Source of the DNA: Phaseolus vulgaris
Lineage: Eukaryota > Streptophyta > Magnoliopsida > Fabales > Fabaceae
Direction: 5' to 3'
Length of the DNA: 64,000 nucleotides
NCBI RefSeq assembly: GCF_000499845.2
Contig: NC_023749.2
Span: 4,931,030-4,995,029, forward strand
In this document: positions 15,011 to 37,849 of the stretch, in pieces
Layout of the letters: each line of letters begins with the position of its first letter
How positions within the stretch are numbered: position 1 is the first letter of the stretch
Notes under the pieces: model-generated
Told to the model about the DNA's origin: nothing
Seen by the model: the letters and a program-made list of their open reading frames with translations, nothing else
The model's database searches: none
Translations under genes and position numbers: made by a program

Positions 15011-15383
15011 ACAAGTTATGAAATAAAAACCAATTTTTAGAGACAAAAATAATTAGTTACAATAGTAACTAAATTATAGACCATTTTACAGACTAAAAAA
15101 ATAATTTCTAAATTAGTTTCTATTAGTATTAAGTAGTTTTTAAATTAGTATCTAATTAGTAATCAAGATTTTCGCTACCAATTTTAGAAACTAAATAATT
15201 GATAGTTAAAACTTTGGTTGCTAATTAGATATCAATTTAAAAACTATTTAACAATAATAGAAACTAATTTAAAAATCAATTTTCTTTTTAGTTTCTAAAA
15301 TGATATCTAATTTAGTTACTATTGTAACTAATTATTTTGATTTTTAAAAAATTGATTTCTATTTTATGATTTTCTTGTAATGT
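15011..15383. mobile_element. CACTA-like MITE (family M), ends eroded
   Basis: It has the same interior as the copy at 15458: 'aaccaatttttagagac', 'aattagttacaatagtaact', then the inverted halves, ending 'tctattttatgattttcttg'. The CACTA terminus has mutated ('gacaagttatgaaat'). Confidence 0.7.
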
Positions 15384-15457
15384 TCAACACCAATGAATAA
15401 ATAAAACTTTGATGATGTTGAACCATAATGAATTTTTTTTTCATGATTAAAGTTACA

Positions 15458-15833
15458 CACTACAAGAAAATCATGAAATAGAAATCAATTTTTAGATACC
15501 AAAATAATTAGTTGCAATAGTAACTAAATTAGAGACCGTTTTAGAAACTAAAAAGAAATTTGGTTTTTAAATTAGTTTATAGTATTGTTAAATAATTTTT
15601 AAATTGGTATTTAATTAGCAACCAAGGTTTTAACTACCAATTATTTAGTTTTTAAATTTGGTCTCTAAAACCTTGTTACTAATTAGATACCAATTTAAAA
15701 ACTATTTAACAATAATAGGAACTAATTTATAAATCATTTTTTTTAGTTTCTAAAATGATCTCTAATTTAGTTACTATTGTAACTAATTATTTTGGTTTCT
15801 AAAAATTGGTTAGTTTCTATTTCATGATTAGTG
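15458..15833. mobile_element. CACTA-like MITE (family M), complete copy
   Basis: It starts CACTACAAGAAAATCATG and ends CATGATTAGTG. The interior is largely palindromic and about 375 bp long. It lies only 75 bp from the previous copy in the same orientation, so this locus has been hit twice. No coding capacity. Confidence 0.8.
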
Positions 15834-17089
15834 TACATCATTTCTCAGATACACCAAATAATAGCAATCCAAACAATTTTCAAAATCTGGTTGCCCTTTA
15901 TACTCAAACCTACCATCTCATAAGATGCAACGCTTGAGTTATTTTAATTCTTTTAATATTTACATAGAAAGAAAAAGCAATACTTCAAAAATCATATATT
16001 CAAGTTCTCTCCTACAAATATCATTATAACTTCTTAAGTAAGGTTTAAAATAATTGATGTCAAAATTTGGTTTGTATAACTGTTTCTTACTTTACACTTG
16101 TTAAATTTTTAGAGTTTCCTATTTTCTGCTTTACTCATGCGTCTAGGTAGATAATCCCACAACTTCAAAAATTGTTTATGAAAGTTTACCTCAAACCTTT
16201 TCCAAAATAAGTCTGAGAAGTACAGATGTAGCCAAATTATTGAAACTAAATAGATATTTTTACAGTTTAAGTAATATTAATAAAATTAATTTCAATTTTC
16301 AACTAATTAATTTAATATAGAAATTATAATTTACATATATGTATATATTAATAAAATAATATTATATTTATTTTCTAAAATATAACTAAATTCATTTAAG
16401 TTACACACTAAATAGACTGGTCATAAAATCATATAAGTTTTCACCATAATTTTGTTTTAGCATAATCGTATTCATTCTACATCCTTTCAATATTAAATAA
16501 AAATGAATTTTTATTTAATAATTTCTTTTTAATGTTCTCAGGATGGGGTGTCTGTAACAAAAATGATGATTCAAAATTTTCACCCATTTTTGTCTTTTTC
16601 ATGTAACTTCCTGTGGAAATCATTAAAGACATTCCCTTGTGGATAAAAAAAAAAACTAAAGAGCTTCCCTTTTTCAAAACATGCTTGCCCCTTTGACCCT
16701 ACAAATTAAGATAATAGGACTACCATACAAGGTACAAAGTTTTGTCGTGCTTTTGCTTTTTCTTCCGTGATAGAAGATCTGCACATGTCCAATCATAGAT
16801 TTCATCATAGATTAGGATGATTAGGTGGCATATTATGTGCTGAATCTCTCATGGTGTCTTTCAATGGTAGTTTTTGCTCATGGTGGTACACTTGTTCTTT
16901 TATTAGGGTTTGTACATTTTGTTTATAAAAAAATAAATTAATATGAAATATTGTAAGAATATTATAATTTGTTAAAATAAATTAGTTATGTATTCCGAAA
17001 GCTTCAATGAACAATAAAATCAATTGGTACATATAATGCAAAAATCTCCTTTTGTCCAATGTAAAATTTTTGTTGACTACTCTTATCAT
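15834..17089. other. Intergenic DNA, no gene seen
   Basis: AT-rich with broken frames. Near 16800-16935 a stretch ending '...tttgtttataaaaaaataaat' may be another short LINE tail, but the match is weak. Confidence 0.35.
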
Positions 17090-17465
17090 CACTAAAAAAA
17101 ATCATGAAATAGAAATTAATTTTAAAAATTAAAATAATTAATTGCTATAGTGACTAAATTAAAAATCATTTTAGAAACTAAAAAAACTTTTGAATTCTAA
17201 ATTAGTTTATATTATTGTTAAATAATTTTTAAATTGGTATTTAATTAGCTACCAAGGTTTTTTTTACCAAATTTAGAATCTAAATAGTTAGTAGTTAAAA
17301 TCTTGGTAGCTAATTAAATATTAATTTAAAAATTATTTAACGATAATAGAAACTAATTTAAAAACAAAAAATATTTTTAGTTTCTAAAATTGTTTCTAAT
17401 TTAGTCATTAACTAATTATTTTTTATCTCTAAAATTGGTTTCTATTTTATGATTTTCTTGTAGGA
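17090..17465. mobile_element. CACTA-like MITE (family M)
   Basis: It begins CACTAAAAAAAATCATG and ends 'tctattttatgattttcttg' plus 'tagga', an eroded TAGTG. Motif order is the same as in the copy at 15458. It lies 0.5 kb upstream of BG2. Confidence 0.75.
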
Positions 17466-17890
17466 GTTAAATAAAAACAGTGAAAACGGAAAATATTTAA
17501 CTAACAAGGTTAGTAATACTACTCATCCTCTCACTTAATAAAAAAAAATCCTAATCCACCAATTTGAATGGCACCGAGCATTGGACATCCTTAAATATCT
17601 AAATTAATTGATTTATTAATTTTTAATAAAAAAACACTAAAACTTTTGTTTTCTAGTTAAAAACATTTTTTACATGTTAAAGAATCCCACCACTTGTTCA
17701 AATTCACTAGGAAAAGGCTCAAAATCTTAAAACGTGGGAAAAGCTAACAATAATCTACTAATTAATTAAACTTGTCATTTCAATGTTTAGTCACTCATTT
17801 AAGTCACTTAGTATATTATATATTATTATTATTGTTATTATTATTATATCAAGTGTCAGAATATGGTATTGGTAACAGGCATACCTTTCC

Positions 17891-17898
17891 TATATAAA
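17891..17898 (+). promoter_or_regulatory. TATA box of BG2
   Basis: TATATAAA in 'cctttcctatataaagaggc' lies 71 bp before the ATG. The TTTCC-TATATAAAGA context is shared with BG1. An ATT microsatellite (17822-17847) lies about 45 bp upstream. Confidence 0.7.
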
Positions 17899-17968
17899 GA
17901 GGCAAGCATTTTGTGAGAGAGCATCAAATTAACATTCAAACGACGAAGCAAAAAAAACATCACACGAC

Positions 17969-22350
<4,382 letters not shown>

Positions 22351-22499
22351 TTTTATCAAGATGATCATATTTGTAAATAATTATTGATTTTTATTTAATA
22401 TTAAGAGGTCCTAATGGACATAAATAAGATATAATGATTTATTTTACTATTTTTTTTCATGTCCTATTGAACTATACATAAAAAAACGTATATTAATGT

Positions 22500-23655
22500 C
22501 AATAAAAACAACGACTATGCGGCAGCTCAGGAGTGTACGTTAAAAAGCCTAGAAGCAACATTAGTTTTTGGGCTTGAAAATGGGATGTTATTTGCGTTGT
22601 CGAAACCCACGATTAGATGACGCAAATAACTTAAGCTATACCGACTCCAATGGAATGAAATAGCGTCTGCTAAGATAACACAATAGGAAAATTAAAAAAT
22701 TAAAAAAAATATTGCATGAGTTAAGCCCACACAAAAGGTTCTAATAAATTAATTAGTAACACTTAAGTAGACGAAATGAAGAAAAGAAAAGGCCACACAA
22801 AAACAAAACAAGAAGTTAAGAATACAATTAAAAATTAATTAAAGGTGCGTGTGGGCTTTGGCTGACGCTTAAGTACGCTAAAAAAATAGTTTCGAGTAGT
22901 TTCAGGGATTCCTTAACCTGTATTCTAAATTTCATTCAAATTACAAATTCATTCCAATTCCAAATTCATCTAAAAACTCAGTAAATTGAAAAAAAAACAT
23001 CAAACTCAACTTTAAGCTAATTTCACTTATCAGTAATGCACCCCACCACCACACAAGGCACAACGACACCACATACGCAACACCATCATGACACCAAACC
23101 CTTCGACTCCACTGCAATGACACAAAAATGCATTCAACGAACTTAGAAACAACTCAAAAAAATAACCACAACACACGTGTATTGGGATTTCCTTACCAAA
23201 TGAAGTTGTGAAGGAACTCATATGGACCTATGGAGGTACGGCGGGATTTATTGGGGGAAGAAGATGAACAACTACGTTGAAATGAAAACGGTGAGAAGTT
23301 GAAAAATAACAAAGGTTGAGTTGCGGACGAGGAGGAATGATAACTATAAGCTGAAAAAAAGGAACTCAGTAAGGAGGACCAGATGGGAGGAGCTGCTACT
23401 ATCGTGGAAAACCCTTCCACTTAGGTTTTCAAGTTTGGAGAAATATGAGCGCGCGCAGAGGGAGAAAGTGGGTGAATTCTAAATATATCACTAAGTAAAA
23501 TTTCAACACACGTTGTCGGTCAAGTCCACACAAAGTTCAACATGCGTTTAGTGTCGGCCAAGCTGATGCAAAGTTCAACACACGTTTAGCGTCTGCCAAG
23601 CCCACACACAGTTCAACACACGTTTAACGTCGATCAAATCCACACAACCCATTTT
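22500..23655. mobile_element. CACTA-like element remnant with subterminal repeats
   Basis: Motifs of the type 'gcgtctgccaagcccacac' occur at about 22662 and 23590. They also occur inverted at 22848-22872 ('gtgggctttggctgacgc'), the pattern of subterminal transposase-binding repeats. A 38 bp minisatellite sits at the right end. A GC-rich patch with 'gcgcgcgc' lies at 23450. The short - strand frames at 22941-23420 show no recognisable domain. Terminal CACTA/TAGTG ends were not identified. Confidence 0.4.
23498..23645. repeat. 38 bp minisatellite, about 3.9 copies
   Basis: Units at 23532-23569, 23570-23607 and 23608-23645 are each 38 bp and share 'gttcaacacacgttta' and 'gtc.gccaag'. A shortened first unit lies at 23498-23531. 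It sits at the edge of a CACTA-like remnant, so it probably consists of amplified subterminal repeats. Confidence 0.85.
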
Positions 23656-24061
23656 TCTTATATGAAATACAAATAACATGAATCATGTTAATTATTTATT
23701 ATCCTCTACCATAACATCACATCTTCATGAACTATTCAATTATGTTTATCTTTCTAAATTAAAATAAAAAATATTTAATTTTACTTTGTAAAGATGTTCT
23801 CTTAAATACATATCAAAGTATATGCATTGAAATACAATTTAAGTCAAATATTTCAATTTTTTACCATTATTACCAACTTATTCCATTAATAAACATATAT
23901 AAAATACTAAGTATATTATAATTTTTAAACACTTTATTTCATCATAAAATCCATATCTAACATTTTTATTCACAACATATGAATACTAACTCAAAACTTA
24001 AGGCTTTATATTTATATACCATGTTTGTGTGTCAAACATAATTTCTAACAATTTTAATTAA

Positions 24062-24358
24062 CACTACAAGAAAATTATTAAATAACAACCAAATTTAGAG
24101 ACCAAGAATAATTGGTCACTATATTGATTAAATTAGATATTGTTTTAGAGACTAAAATATTATTGGTAGCTAAAGTGGTTTCTATTATTAATAAAAAATT
24201 ATAAAATATTTTTTAAATTGGTATATAAATTAGCTATCAAGATTTTAGCTACTAATATTTTATATTCTAACTTAGTCTCTAAAAGACTAATAAAAACTAA
24301 TTTAGAATATAAAATAGTAAGTAGCTAAAATCTTAGTAATTAATTAGATACCAATTTA
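24062..24358. mobile_element. MITE with CACTA end, truncated on the right
   Basis: It starts CACTACAAGAAAATTATT and carries the subfamily motifs 'gtctctaaaagactaataaa' and 'aattagataccaattta'. It breaks off at 24358, directly at the start of an antisense LINE fragment. Confidence 0.65.
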
Positions 24359-24935
24359 GCCAAGGGTAAGATCTTTAGATTCTAGAACTTCGCGAATAAG
24401 TCTCCATACCCTGCAGACTCTTCCCCCAAAAGAATATAATAGGTTGCCTTCACAGAGAAGTTTGTAGATTCTACATCCCTCCAAAGCCATTTATCGGCCG
24501 TACCTTCACTCTTTCTTAATAACCTCTTGTTATCTAACACCTGCGATAGAAGTTCAGTCTAACTAGATTCCCACACAAAAAAAGTCATTCTCGAACTCAA
24601 CTTCCACAACCATATATTATTATTCCAAATCCCAACTTATGACAAAGTGCGATATTGAGATCGAAAATAGTCTAGGAAATTTTTGCATTAAAGGAACATT
24701 GTCCACCAACTTATCCTCCCATAACCTAATTTCTTCTTCATCTCCTACTTCCCACTTACATCTATCATCAAAGTCATTACCACACTCCTCTAGATTCCAA
24801 ACTTTTCTTATGTCTCTCCACCACATCGACTCCATACAATCTGAACTTGAGACCTTAAGCCCCTCCACCCACCATACTTAGAATTTAAGATATCCTTCCA
24901 TAAACTTCTTCTATTCTATTGTAGTGAATATTCAC
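24359..24935 (-). mobile_element. LINE reverse-transcriptase C-terminal fragment (zf-RVT region)
   Basis: The - strand reads W-rich segments typical of the end of plant L1 ORF2: GLKVSSSDCMESMWWRDIRK, WNLEECGNDFDDRCKWEVGD and EEIRLWEDKL, then FPRLFSISI. Beyond a stop near 24620, ESAGYGDLFAKF can be made out. This is the zinc-binding region downstream of the RT. It is frame-broken and has lost both ends. Confidence 0.65.
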
Positions 24936-25558
24936 TTAACCGACATGTTCATTTTATATAATATAAAATTAAATTTAAAAGTAACTATAATATTTAGTTT
25001 TAAAAAACAATAATCTTTTTATCATGTTATATTCGGCTTAGACCACTTTAACATAATGTCACATTTTATAAAGTTAATTTGATGTTATGTTGTCTTAAAA
25101 AATTTCTTTAGTTAAGAAAGAAGATGTCATTTACAACTTATTATATATTTGTCAATTTATTGCATCTTATGGGAAATTTTTAAAAGTTAATGGCATTATT
25201 TAATTTATGTATGTATCATTAGTTAGTTTAATTAGCATTCAAACGACAGACTCACACGTGGTCATATAAAAAATAAAATAAACTATTATTTCTGTTATTA
25301 GACAGAGATTCCATGCAACTTCGTGTTAGAAACATCATGGGCATGCCCTTTTAAAAACAAAAAAAAACCTGTTTTAAAAGTTCTGTTTTACTGCAGCCGC
25401 CTATTTGGATATTCAACTATATAGGAAAACAAACGTGGGAAAAGTTCTTTAATAATAGTTTTATGAAAAAAGTAAGTAAAAGTTGAGTCAGAGTTCTAAG
25501 TCAAAAATATTATGCAAATGAAATCAAGTGGTCAAAGTATGAGGTATCGATTCCTTCC
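24936..25558. other. Upstream region of BG3
   Basis: AT-rich DNA with no gene; presumed promoter of BG3. No long conserved block with the BG1 or BG2 upstream regions was seen beyond the TATA region. Confidence 0.4.
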
Positions 25559-25567
25559 TATTTAAAG
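25559..25567 (+). promoter_or_regulatory. Probable TATA element of BG3
   Basis: TATTTAAAG in 'ttccttcctatttaaagaga' occupies the position of the TATATAAAG boxes of BG1 and BG2. It lies 56 bp before the chosen ATG and only 3 bp before an upstream in-frame ATG (25570), so that upstream ATG is unlikely to be in the mRNA. Confidence 0.55.
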
Positions 25568-25614
25568 AGATGAAGCATTCACAGAAACAGCATCAAACGT
25601 CTAAGCAGAATAAC

Positions 25615-28564
<2,950 letters not shown>

Positions 28565-29044
28565 TATTATAATTTTTTTATTAAATTATTATATTGGTAA
28601 CTATTTAATATTTTTATTTGATATTCTTTTATTCTAAATAGGCCTTAAAAATAGAGATTTATTTTGTTCTTTGATTGTAAAGTCCTATTGGACCTAGATG
28701 AAAAAATACATGTATATGCTGATATATGTTATAGATCTTTTGTAATCGATACAATTGTTACCATGATAATGAAAAACATTGTTATAATAAATTTTTTATT
28801 TACCATCTCCATCATCTATACAATATATGCAACCTACAATGTTTAACATTAATTGATTGCTTGTATTTAAGTTAAAATTTCAATTTATTAATTCGGTTAA
28901 ATTATTTTCACAGAAGAATAAATAATTTATATGAGGGAAATGTACATAATAAACACAATATTTACTTTAAAAAATAATAATACTATAAAACAAATCATAA
29001 TCAATGGCGCTTCAAGAAGTGACAAATACAAAGAAAACAATTAT
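28565..29044. other. BG3 3' flank
   Basis: Presumed 3' untranslated region and AT-rich spacer. No gene seen. Confidence 0.4.
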
Positions 29045-29655
29045 TGTTTAATGTGGTTCAAAAGAAATTTTGGTCTTGGATTACGGTTAAGGAAAGCTTG
29101 GCGAATTTCTCATATTCAGATTGTTGCTTGGATCCCATGTGTTGTTTGTAGTATTTGAAAAAATGATGTTATGCAAAATGTTTAATTTTTATATGTCCAG
29201 GATAGGTGGATTTTTGTGTAGGTTCTCGTGGTAGATAGTTGTTGAGGCTTGAAGCACGAAGATAAGATTTTTAGGCTTGAAGAAAGTGGATTTAAGTGTG
29301 AGTGAGTTTTTGTGGGTGGGGTTTTTTTATGTGTATTGTGGGCTTTTGATGGTTTTATGAGATATTTTGGTTGTATTGTGTTTTGCCCTTTTTTGTTTAA
29401 AGATTACTTATAAGGACCTCGATAGGGTAGTTGATGTTTTCTTTTTATGTGACCTACCATTCTTTTTTAGTATTGAGGATTGGTTAGGCGTGGTTTGTAG
29501 AGCCTCAAGATTGTATATAGGTCAAGTGTTAAGGAGGTTGACCTCGACCATTTTTATATAAGTGTTAGAATACCCCTGAAGTGTTTATATAATAGATGGT
29601 GGAACACTTCTTAAAATGTTTCATTTTATTTTCTTTATTCTTTGCTGATAGGAAA
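29045..29655 (+). mobile_element. LINE C-terminus and 3' tail
   Basis: A + frame at about 29052-29150 reads QKKFWSWITVKESLANFSYS then CLDPMCCL. It is collinear with the LINE piece at 5290-5400. It is followed by the LINE-type tail '...tgtttatataatagatggtg' and '...ttctttgctgataggaaaaaaa'. 5'-truncated. Confidence 0.6.
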
Positions 29656-30984
29656 AAAAAACAACTTTCAATTAATACATACATTTCGATAAAGGAAAGA
29701 AAAAAACTTCCACACAAATTTTCAACAAGGAAGCAACATATCAAGGAAAAAAAAATATTTTGCCTTTTTTTTATTAAAAAAATATCACAAAGTCATGTAC
29801 CATCCCTTTTACACTATATTACAAAGTATTAAGTTACATAAGTTATAACAAGTTATCTCTTCCAACACAAAACATCTCCATTGTTACAAAATTTCATCTA
29901 CCTTCTATTCATATATTTAATACACTAACATGATTATACATCATCCATTTGCATTTTCGTGTATCCCTACATTACTTCAAATTGCTTAACTTCAGAGAAG
30001 AAACTTAGATGCGTACTATCAAATTCATATCTTTATTCAACTAAAGAAACTTATGCATCTACTATAAATTCATCATTTCCTTGCTCAATATTCTTCCCTT
30101 TAGTTTTGATCTCTATAATCTGTCTTCCCACAACTGTCCTTTCTACTACTATACTAGCTTTAACATTTCCTCACCTCTGCTACAGAGTGAGAAGAAACAA
30201 AATTAATAGATATATTTAAAGAGATTATTACTATTATTATTATTATTAATAATATTACTATTACTATTGTTAGTACTAATACACAGTTAGTATTTATTTA
30301 ATTATTATTATTATTATTACTACTGTTATTACATATAAGTATGTTTTAATAATTTTATCAGTAATGTATCGTTTGAATAATAATTTATAAGTGTATTATT
30401 ATATTTGGATTGAAAAATTTAATAATTGATTAAAATAACTAACTAAAATAAAAATGGGGCATGTTCGCATGGTAATATTTTAACATCTTCAAATGTTTCT
30501 GAAACGGATTAGCATCAACTCCTTGTTTTATGAAAGTTTGATTGCTTCAAAATTTTGGACAAACTATTATACAGTACATGAACCTACCCACCAAACTATA
30601 TATGTATTAGAAAAACTTTGAACATGTAAAATATTATTTATTATTGAGATTAGTCTTTTACTGTTGGTTCTAATAGCTGGTTTGGATAGGGATTAAAAAC
30701 TCTGTTCTTGGTCATCCTTTTTGTTTTTCATGCAACTTGGTGGTCAAAATTAATGTTGTTTTGTCTTTGACCAAACAAGTTAAGATATTAATATTATGTT
30801 TATTTTGATGTTAAAAAATGTGGTATAAAAGACAGCCGTCTTTTTTGATAATGGAAAATGAAATTCAGAAATTCAGATAAAAGGTGGAAGGAGTCAACAA
30901 CATGATTTGTATCAAACAAATCAGTGAGCTAGTGCTTATAGTTTGAATTCAAAATCAAATGATTCAATGTAAATGCACTTTCAG
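29656..30984. other. Intergenic DNA, no gene seen
   Basis: AT-rich, with a trinucleotide tract (ATT/ACT) at about 30225-30330. No conserved frame. Confidence 0.45.
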
Positions 30985-31263
30985 TTTAGTACGAATTGGA
31001 TTTTAAGTCTAATTCAACTCCATAAAATTAGCTCATGGGGTGAGGTTAACATATTATGGGTGGTCCAATAATGACCTGATAGCGAGGGACCTGATAAGCT
31101 CAACAAACACTCGCTACGATAGACTCGAAATGACTATGATACCACATTACGGAGTGGACTTTAAGCCTAACTCAACCCCATAAAACCGACTCATGAGATG
31201 AGGTTTGCACCCACTTTATACAATGAAATATCTTGATCTCTAATCGATGTGGGATCTCCAACA
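30985..31263 (-). mobile_element. TRIM retroelement relic, reverse orientation
   Basis: On the - strand a short LTR starts TGTTGGAGATCCCACATCG at 31263 and runs about 119 bp. It is followed at once by TGGTATCATAGTC (31132-31144), the primer-binding site for initiator-Met tRNA. Then comes a short non-coding interior, then part of a second LTR with the same 'ggagttgaattagactta' wording. It has no coding region, as expected for terminal-repeat retroelements in miniature. The same family lies in BG6 intron 2. Confidence 0.65.
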
Positions 31264-31670
31264 ATTTTAGAAGATGAGAATGGCGGCTTTTAAGTCCACG
31301 CGTGGTGTGAGTTTCTTTTCTAAAACAATGCTTCTTTATGGGTTTAGTTCAGCACATTTAACATCTATGTATGAATGTAATTTTCTGAACAAACTTAGAA
31401 ATTTGGTGATACGCGTGGTGTAATGAGACGCACTTACATGAAATGTTGCTTATCCTTAAGAAGACTGTCGTGGATTTATACTATTTGTAAAGGTTGCTTC
31501 ACACTTTCTTTTGAAAATTTGAACTTTTAAACCAATGTATGCAGATGTCTCAAAAGGGTATAATAGGCATAACCTTAATACCTAATTGGTTTTTGTCTCT
31601 TAGAGACACAAATCTTATAAAAAACACTTGAAACAGAAGTTTATTTCATGTATGGGTGGTAAGAGTTACT
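31264..31670 (+). pseudogene. GH1 pseudogene fragment (exons 6-8)
   Basis: Exon 6 remnant: 31264-31312 matches LEDE-x-GGF of the functional copies but lacks one T, giving a premature stop. Intron 6 is recognisable ('cagcacatttaacatc', as in BG2 and BG3). Most of exon 7, including the catalytic NEP motif, is gone; only an 'aaatttggtgata' scrap remains near 31400. Exon 8 follows at about 31546-31662 (MSQKGIIGITLIPNW, then frameshift and stop), ending with the usual GGTAAGAG donor. Exons 1-5 and 9-13 are absent. Introns place it with the BG2/BG3 subgroup. The TRIM end abuts exon 6 exactly. Confidence 0.85.
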
Positions 31671-32079
31671 CTCGGAAGAGTGATAAATCGTGTAAAGATT
31701 CACAGTCATATACTAAGCAAGCATGCACATATGGTGTTTGTGTTATTGTTATCAAATTAGATTGTTTTTAAGAATGTATGGAAGCATCACTTTGGCTTAT
31801 AATAATTTTTTTTATCATCCTCAATACAACTTTATTGTGAAGAAATTATGTGATTATAACACGATTTTTGTCATGTTAAGTTAAGTTTGTGTCATTATCA
31901 TATAAGTAAATAGAAATGGAAGAGAGCATTGGTAGGAAAGTGTGGGAACAATAAAGAAAGAGTGCTTCTTGAGAGAGAGATAGAGTGGGGTTTATAAATT
32001 ATGTGAGGGTGTATGGTCAAGTGAGTCTATCTACTCTTTTTTTTTTTCTGTATTTCAAAGTTATAGTGCAAAATTTGAG

Positions 32080-32190
32080 TAGATCATCTCTTTTTCTTTG
32101 TTAAAGTGATTTGTCTTTAAGGTTTGAGTCTCTAAAGTAATTATTGTTCATATATTTTATTTATTGTTCATCGATAAAAAAGAGATTCTC
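32080..32190 (+). mobile_element. Possible LINE 3' tail
   Basis: It ends '...tttatttattgttcatcgat' plus an A-run, the terminal pattern of the other LINE tails. Upstream DNA (31900-32080) has no coding signal. Confidence 0.35.
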
Positions 32191-32214
32191 ATATTTGATT
32201 TAACTTCTTTTCTT

Positions 32215-32525
32215 CATATCACTAATATATAATTAAAGACTAATTTAGAATATAAAGTATAAAATAATTAGTAGTTAAAATTTTTTACTTGCTTTCTTCA
32301 AATTACTAATTTATAATTAAAGTTTAATTTTGAATTTAAGATAATTAACTAAAATTTTGTAATTATAATATTAAATATCAATTTAAAAACTACTTTATAA
32401 ACTTATATTAATAATAGTATAAAGTATTTTAAATATCAATAATTTTTAATTTATAAAAAATAATATCTAATTTAATTAATATAATAACTAATTATTTTTA
32501 TCATTAAATTAATTGATATTTAATT
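32215..32525. mobile_element. Decayed MITE, second subfamily
   Basis: It carries 'aaagactaatttagaatata', 'aatatcaatttaaaaactac' and 'taataactaattattttta', in the same order as the blocks at 14095 and 24062. The ends are eroded. Confidence 0.45.
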
Positions 32526-33386
32526 ACTTTTTACTACTTATTTCACTTATAGTCTACTAAACCGACATTAATCAAACAAACATAAATATTTTTACTTATA
32601 AAAAATAAAAATAAAAAAGTTAAAGTTGACGAAATCATCTCTATTACTATTTAACATTAAATGACTATTAGTAAAACTAATCTAATACCAATACAAATAC
32701 TTTATCTTTTAAAAAGTTAAAGTATTTGTTAAAAGGTCAGTGTTCCACTTAAAATTAGTTAAGTTGAATATATATTAGAGTAGATGTGAACTTACATTTT
32801 ACATAATTTAAAAGTAAATTTAAAAATAATTTTATATTTTTTAAAAGTTTACAAAAATTAACATTTTGTATCGCATAATAATACTTATTTTGGTTTATAA
32901 TATTATTGCTAGTTTGAGGTTTTATTGTAACATTTATTATGCATCAAAGTACATGAAATTATGAAGATTTCTAACATTTTTATATCATGCCGTAACAAGT
33001 ATATCAAATTGCCATGATTTATTAGCTTTTATTATATTTTTTCTTCACTATGTTTTAATTTCATTTTTATTTTTTTGTTACATTTGTTTATGTGTTTATG
33101 GTAATTTTTAAAAATTATTAAAGGTGAAATAAAAATACAATTTCTGTAAACCACATTGAGGAATCATTGTTTGAGATAAAATTATTTTTTTATAAATAAT
33201 ATATTTTAAAAATCATATTAACTAACATCTATTAATATTTTATTACCATCTTTATCAAAATTATATTAATTAGTTAATTAAATACAATAAATGCATTACA
33301 TCAAAATATAATCTTTATTCCTACTTTGAATGGAAAAGTAAATCATGTGATAAAGAAGGAGAGCAGAAACACTTACCCGAGTCACG
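32526..33386. other. Upstream region of BG4
   Basis: AT-rich. No TATA box comparable to BG1-3 was found at the expected distance from the ATG; 'aaaatataatcttt' near 33303 is a weak candidate. Confidence 0.35.
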
Positions 33387-37396
<4,010 letters not shown>

Positions 37397-37402
37397 TATG
37401 AC

Positions 37403-37431
37403 ATATATATATATATATATAGATAGATAGA
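37403..37431. repeat. AT/AGAT microsatellite in BG4 3' UTR
   Basis: (AT)9 followed by AGAT units begins 7 bp after the BG4 stop. Likely polymorphic. Confidence 0.85.
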
Positions 37432-37849
37432 GCATGGTTCAAATTATCAACACAATTTCTACCCTATGCCTCTTCTTTCTTATTATACCATGCTCAGTTG
37501 TTTCATTTATAAACTCAGACTTACATTCCTAACAAAGTTTGTATTTTTACACTGATTAAATTCATAGTAGATCTAAACACACTTTAATTATCACTGATGG
37601 ATCACTTTAAAATCCGTAGTATATAGAAAAAAGCTTGATTTTAAAATTTAATGTATAACTTGTCAGTTTTCATTTTGTATGGACTTCAGAATCATTCATC
37701 AATGTTTTATAACATTCACTGTCAATATACAACTCAAGATAAATTAATCTTAATACTATATGGAATTAAATAGTAAAATTAAAAATGTATATATAGAACT
37801 ACAATTAAGGTATTAATACAATATAATATCATTTTGTATAAAACATTTT

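Noticed and set aside
22941..23420. Three overlapping - strand frames
   Set aside because: No recognisable domain; they sit in a CACTA-like remnant.
25570..25614. Upstream in-frame ATG extending BG3 by 15 residues
   Set aside because: It lies 3 bp after the TATA element and would put polar residues before the signal peptide.
28664..28846. 60-codon hydrophobic + strand frame after BG3
   Set aside because: AT-rich composition gives Ile/Phe/Tyr-rich frames by chance; no conservation with other copies was seen.
29596..30219. Two + strand frames rich in Lys, Phe and Ser
   Set aside because: Low-complexity AT-rich DNA after a LINE tail; no domain and no splice context.
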